Shown here piece by piece: positions 6,879 to 9,845 of a stretch of DNA of 9,845 nt. The position numbers were made by a program, and so were the translations under genes. Under the pieces are notes generated by a model, which was not told the DNA's origin, did not search any database, and saw only the letters and a list, made by a program, of their open reading frames with translations. Within the stretch, counting starts at the first letter, position 1; every line of letters starts with the position of its first letter. Source of the stretch: an uncultured Lachnospiraceae bacterium (GTDB lineage: Bacteria > Bacillota > Clostridia > Lachnospirales > Lachnospiraceae); contig CAJUCC010000023.1 of the NCBI GenBank assembly GCA_910585205.1, positions 1-9,845 of the forward strand. The letters are read 5' to 3'.

Positions 6879-7925
6879 TCAGGCTTCCTCCCCTTCCAGA
6901 AGTGTCCGCAGGGAAATGATATTGTCAAATCCCATCTCCCGCAAATCCCGCCTGATTTCATCAAAATAATAAACCGCTGTCACCACAACCGCATCCACCG
7001 CAGGAAGTCCCGCCCGCGGCGCATAGACGGGAAGGTCTGCCCGCCCGCTGTCAACCGCCTTTTTGTCCAGCACATATGCCGCCCGCACCGGGCTTTTTGC
7101 AAGTTCCAGACAGAGCAGTCTGCCCAGTTCCGCATATCCGTATACCGCGACCCGGCGGTATCCGCGCAGCATAAGCGTCTCCGCCAGACTGCCGCCCGTT
7201 ACCTTCCGCTGCATCCACCGTGTCAATACCTGATAAAAGAGAATCTGCTTTTGCAGGCGGCTCTGCAGTTCCGCCGACTCCCGGGTATCCCCCTCTGTCT
7301 CCACGCGGGTGTATACTTCGATACGGCGCCCGCACAGGCGGTTTTGCAGCGCTCTGTATTCCGCCATACAGGCCGCATACCGGTCATACGGCAGCGCCGT
7401 AAGCTGTGACCGGTGAAAGCGGATCATATGCTGCTTTTCCTCCATCCGGTCCGTTATATCCAGCAGATGTGTCGGACACTGCAACGGCGCATGCACCTCA
7501 TACAGATAGACTTCGCTCTCTCCGATCCCCTGTTTTTGCAATGCCTGCCGCACACTCAGATACGCCGCCGTATGATCGGGATGATTATCGTGCATGCCTG
7601 TCACAAAGATTTTCGTGTAACCCGCAAGCCCGATCTGTTCCAGACAGTCGGTATGCCGCAACAGTGTGCCGTCTTCATAGCCGAGCATCCGATAATCCGC
7701 AATGCCGAGAAAAGACATTTCTTCCTGAAATTCCCGCTCCCGGACCGCCTTCACCCGCTCCGGAGCCGCATCCCCCTGCCCTTCCCTGCCGTCGGTCAAA
7801 ACGATCACCCGGCACTGCCCGGGATAACGGGCAAGCAGACCGCCCGGGCCGATACACTCATCGTCCGGGTGGGGCGCGATAATCAAAATACGGTCGTTTT
7901 CTTTGATGTCAAGTGTCTGCAGCAT
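6879..7925 (-). CDS. PIG-L family N-acetyl-sugar deacetylase with C-terminal Rossmann-like domain
   Basis: Residues 13-205 are a PIG-L/LmbE domain, the family of zinc-dependent deacetylases acting on N-acetylglucosaminyl conjugates (MshB, PIG-L, BshB). The signature APHPDDE (17-23) gives zinc ligands H19 and D22 with D21 as likely base; HPDH (115-118) supplies the third ligand, H118. After a helical linker with a tryptophan (about 226-253), residues 255-345 form a Rossmann-like module starting VAVYGYAELGRLL (259-271) and continuing with AYVLD (283-287), LPVYAP (298-303) and DAVVVTA (311-317). The usual family ends near residue 230, so this is a fusion. The ATG at 7925 follows GGGAGG with only a 3-nt spacer. 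A TTG seven codons upstream (7946), overlapping the Stealth gene, is the alternative start but has no visible ribosome site. No signal peptide: a cytosolic enzyme acting on a nucleotide sugar or lipid-linked intermediate is likely. Substrate unknown. Confidence 0.88.
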   Translation of the reverse strand: MLQTLDIKENDRILIIAPHPDDECIGPGGLLARYPGQCRVIVLTDGREGQGDAAPERVKAVREREFQEEMSFLGIADYRMLGYEDGTLLRHTDCLEQIGLAGYTKIFVTGMHDNHPDHTAAYLSVRQALQKQGIGESEVYLYEVHAPLQCPTHLLDITDRMEEKQHMIRFHRSQLTALPYDRYAACMAEYRALQNRLCGRRIEVYTRVETEGDTRESAELQSRLQKQILFYQVLTRWMQRKVTGGSLAETLMLRGYRRVAVYGYAELGRLLCLELAKSPVRAAYVLDKKAVDSGRADLPVYAPRAGLPAVDAVVVTAVYYFDEIRRDLREMGFDNIISLRTLLEGEEA

Positions 7926-7928
7926 ATG

Positions 7929-7934
7929 CCTCCC
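7929..7934 (-). promoter_or_regulatory. Ribosome binding site of the PIG-L gene, unusually close to the ATG
   Basis: GGGAGG on the minus strand lies in the 10-nt gap after the Stealth stop codon. Only 3 nt separate it from the ATG at 7925, shorter than the usual 5 to 9. It still favours this ATG over the upstream TTG, which has no purine-rich stretch before it. Confidence 0.55.
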
Positions 7935-7935
7935 G

Positions 7936-8934
7936 TTACCGTTCAAAGCCGGATTTTTCCGGCAGTATCGACTCCAGCGCCCGGTTTACGGCCTCCCTGA
8001 CCGCATCAAACCCTTCCGGCGCGCTCTCATTGAGGCTCACGATGGGACAGGCCCGTTCTCTGACCGCCGCCGCGGCCTCCCGATAATTGCTCTCATCCAC
8101 GAGAAACAGCCTGCCCTGATATTTATGCGGCACAAAGTTTCCCGAACAGATCTGCCACATCGTAATGAGCCGTTGTGTAATATCCGAATGGCTGCGGAAG
8201 CGGTTGCACGACGCCCGGTCGAGCGTCTCCGGTTCTTTTTCCCAGATTTCCCGCAGAACCGATTTTTTCATCGGCATCGCCTCATGGGGATAGACAAACG
8301 ATTCGAAATGGTTCCAGTACCGGAGATTTTGATTCTGTTCCAGACGTTTCCCATAGACGGGTGAAAACCATTTGTCATAATTCGCCTGTACAACCTGTCG
8401 CTTATCAAAGTGCCGGTTCAGCAATACCATATTGTTGACGCAGGCGTAATTCATCTGCAGATCCATCCCCTTATCCGCCTTGAGGATAAAATGCGTCTCG
8501 ACCGCCTCCTCGCAGGGCAGATCGTTCTGAAAATAATACGATTCGGGAATCGGCTGCAGCGGAAACAGATCGTCGTTGAATAAAATAAAGTTTTCACTCA
8601 GATCGGCTATGCGGAAATAATTCATTTCGATCACATTGGAATTAAACGTCGGCAGATAGCGGGCCGGAATATAATCGCTGTGCCGGACAATCCGCAGTCT
8701 TTCACACGATGTATCAAGCCAGTCCGGCAGATGTCCCCAGGTGACAAAAAAAACATGATGTACCCAGGGCATGAATTTTTCGATGCCGCGGAAAACATAC
8801 TGCAGATTATCCCAGGACTCAAAACGGACATCGGAAACCGTATGGTCCGTATCGTATCTGTTTTTTTCCGCCCGCCATGCGGGGTCGCTTCCGTCCACCC
8901 AGGGGAGGACGAGATCTATGGGACGGGTATTCAT
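7936..8934 (-). CDS. Stealth-family sugar-phosphate transferase (capsular polysaccharide phosphotransferase)
   Basis: Members of the Stealth family, which includes bacterial capsule polymerases and the eukaryotic GlcNAc-1-phosphotransferase catalytic subunit, transfer a hexose-1-phosphate from a nucleotide sugar to form a phosphodiester. The 332-residue protein shows the conserved regions in order: CR1 IDLVLPWVDGSDPAW (6-20); CR2 from RFESWDNLQYV (37-47) through LPTFNSNVIE (94-103) to the acidic FILFNDDLF (116-124); a later block with YPHEAMPMKKS (215-225); and RFRSHSDITQR (245-255). The acidic residues in CR1 and in FNDD are the expected catalytic or metal sites. An upstream in-frame extension of 47 codons exists but lies inside gene A, is rich in R, G and P, and lacks family similarity. 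AGAGGAG six nt before the ATG at 8934 fixes the start there. The stop is 10 nt before gene C. This gene is the best hint that the product contains phosphodiester-linked sugar. Exact donor unknown. Confidence 0.93.
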   Translation of the reverse strand: MNTRPIDLVLPWVDGSDPAWRAEKNRYDTDHTVSDVRFESWDNLQYVFRGIEKFMPWVHHVFFVTWGHLPDWLDTSCERLRIVRHSDYIPARYLPTFNSNVIEMNYFRIADLSENFILFNDDLFPLQPIPESYYFQNDLPCEEAVETHFILKADKGMDLQMNYACVNNMVLLNRHFDKRQVVQANYDKWFSPVYGKRLEQNQNLRYWNHFESFVYPHEAMPMKKSVLREIWEKEPETLDRASCNRFRSHSDITQRLITMWQICSGNFVPHKYQGRLFLVDESNYREAAAAVRERACPIVSLNESAPEGFDAVREAVNRALESILPEKSGFER

Positions 8935-8940
8935 ACGCAT

Positions 8941-8947
8941 CTCCTCT
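8941..8947 (-). promoter_or_regulatory. Ribosome binding site deciding the Stealth gene start
   Basis: AGAGGAG on the minus strand, overlapping the TAG stop of the upstream GT-D gene. It sits 6 nt before the ATG at 8934 and directly abuts another in-frame ATG at 8940, which leaves no spacer for that one. The ATG at 8934 is therefore the likely start. Confidence 0.75.
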
Positions 8948-9845
8948 ACTCTATCCGCTCTATGATCTGATCCAGATAGGCGCTGTCGTTTACCTCCCGG
9001 ATTTCGGCCGGGGGCAGCTGCGAGACATACCGGTCGGGAATCGGCATGCGCTTTTGCGCGCCCATTTGATACCACTCATAGTCCATGTCGATCTGGCCTA
9101 TATCAACCGCCTGATAGCCCTCCCGCATCAGGTCGTAGACAAGAACATTGGACATTGCTCCAAGCACAACCAGAATCAAACATTCTTTCCGGATCTTACG
9201 AACTGCCTGAAAAACTTCCGTATATTTATCAAATACATTTTTTGCCGGCGCAAGGATTCTTCGCAGCGATTTTACCTGATCAAACAGATCGTTACCATAT
9301 CCCGCTCTTGTCTGATTCCCTTCCACGAGCACGACATCTCTGCCCTCCCATATCCTTTTCACCAGCGCAACCCGTTTCCATGTATCACTTTTATCCCGAT
9401 ACGGAAAATATGTTTTAAACATATAAGCGTCATAATATACCCGATCAGGATCCAGCACTGACATATGAAATCTTCTAATATCCGCCTTCATATAAGTGCG
9501 AATACCATCTGCGGAATCGTCCGTATACAGATCAAGGGAACCATAATTATTGGCTATTCCTATCAACAGCTTTTCCTCCCGGGAAGCCATCACCTCCCGC
9601 AATCGTCTGGCCAGTTCCGGCGTGTAATTCTGATAAACAAGTCCCTCCTTTCCTGACATGATACTGAATTCTCCATCCCCGTATCGTACAAGAGAACAGC
9701 CCCCGTTTACAATTTTATCAACAGCCTCCTCCACTGTGCCCATTTTAGGATATTGGTACAGGTTTTTATTCCATTTATCTATGATTTCATATCCCACGTT
9801 GTCAACTCGAGCCGTCAGAATTCTTTCCAGCCGTTCCACCTTTTC
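8946..9845 (-). CDS. DUF1792 / GT-D fold glycosyltransferase (5' end outside window)
   Basis: Probable nucleotide-sugar-dependent glycosyltransferase of the GT-D fold (DUF1792), a family known from streptococcal adhesin glycosylation and capsule loci. Numbered from the GTG at 9839, residues 51-58 read VRYGDGEF and carry the DxE motif (D55, E57) expected to bind metal and nucleotide sugar. Further family signatures are VEGNQTRAGYGNDLFD (172-187) and VDIGQIDMDYEWY (245-257). No signal peptide or membrane segment is visible, so the enzyme is probably cytosolic. The frame stays open from the GTG to the window edge (two more codons, Glu-Lys), and too little upstream sequence exists to judge a ribosome site, so the true start may lie outside. 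The stop TAG overlaps the ribosome site of the next gene, 11 nt before that gene's ATG, which implies translational coupling. The upstream half of the gene is clearly more AT-rich than the genes downstream. Donor and acceptor cannot be read from the sequence. Confidence 0.87.
   Translation of the reverse strand, partial: EKVERLERILTARVDNVGYEIIDKWNKNLYQYPKMGTVEEAVDKIVNGGCSLVRYGDGEFSIMSGKEGLVYQNYTPELARRLREVMASREEKLLIGIANNYGSLDLYTDDSADGIRTYMKADIRRFHMSVLDPDRVYYDAYMFKTYFPYRDKSDTWKRVALVKRIWEGRDVVLVEGNQTRAGYGNDLFDQVKSLRRILAPAKNVFDKYTEVFQAVRKIRKECLILVVLGAMSNVLVYDLMREGYQAVDIGQIDMDYEWYQMGAQKRMPIPDRYVSQLPPAEIREVNDSAYLDQIIERIE

Noticed and set aside
4226..7925. Repeated Rossmann-like modules as recent DNA duplications
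   Set aside because: The similarity is at the level of protein pattern only. The nucleotide sequences of the copies show no long identical stretches, so they are not recent tandem copies or a recombination repeat.
7413..8000. Plus-strand open frame of 195 codons opposite the PIG-L gene
   Set aside because: Antisense to HPDDE- and HPDH-bearing coding sequence, no motif. Treated as a shadow, like the other plus-strand frames at 1567-2124, 2743-3300 and 8877-9461.
8935..9075. 47-codon N-terminal extension of the Stealth protein
   Set aside because: It falls inside the GT-D gene, reads as low-complexity R/G/P-rich sequence, and the ribosome site at 8941-8947 points to the ATG at 8934, which puts CR1 right after the start as in the family.
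1..9845. Mobile element, phage, CRISPR or defence system
   Set aside because: No transposase, integrase, direct-repeat array, terminal inverted repeats or defence-gene motifs were seen; every complete gene fits glycan biosynthesis.

Overview
The window is a one-directional stretch of a bacterial surface-polysaccharide (capsule, O-antigen-like or cell-wall glycan) biosynthesis cluster. All eight genes lie on the minus strand, so transcription runs from high to low coordinates. Spacing is tight throughout (one 4-nt overlap, gaps of 1 to 14 nt, and one gap of 39 nt), which indicates a single operon. Both end genes run off the window, so the cluster is incomplete here. No promoter, terminator, RNA gene, insertion sequence, CRISPR array or attachment site was seen. 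The strong AGGAGG-type ribosome sites, moderately high GC and glycan-gene style suggest a Clostridia-type Firmicute, perhaps a Lachnospiraceae member. That placement is inference.

Layout in transcription order: (A) DUF1792/GT-D fold glycosyltransferase, 5' end outside the window (8946-9845). (B) Stealth-family sugar-phosphate transferase (7936-8934). (C) PIG-L family deacetylase with an extra C-terminal Rossmann-like domain (6879-7925). (D) Rossmann-like domain fused to a class I SAM-dependent methyltransferase (5776-6864). (E) WbsX-family protein with a C-terminal Rossmann-like domain (4226-5779). (F) 1150-residue protein: Rossmann-like domain, GT4 glycosyltransferase, second Rossmann-like domain, HAD hydrolase, COG5610-type C-terminal region (772-4224). 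(G) Ribulose-phosphate 3-epimerase family protein (70-732). (H) First 18 codons of a further gene (1-55).

Together the genes look like machinery that assembles and modifies one glycan. A, E and F are candidate glycosyltransferases, B would install a sugar phosphate through a phosphodiester, C would deacetylate an N-acetyl sugar, D would methylate, and G would supply or interconvert a pentulose or ketose phosphate. Flippase, polymerase, ABC transporter and initiating transferase genes are not in the window.

The most notable signal is a small glycine-rich Rossmann-like module (hYGxGxxG or FGTGxY start, then a 'LD' strand, a 'P(V/I)' turn and a 'DAVVIxA' strand). It occurs five times in four consecutive proteins, at N-terminal, internal and C-terminal positions, attached to four unrelated catalytic domains.
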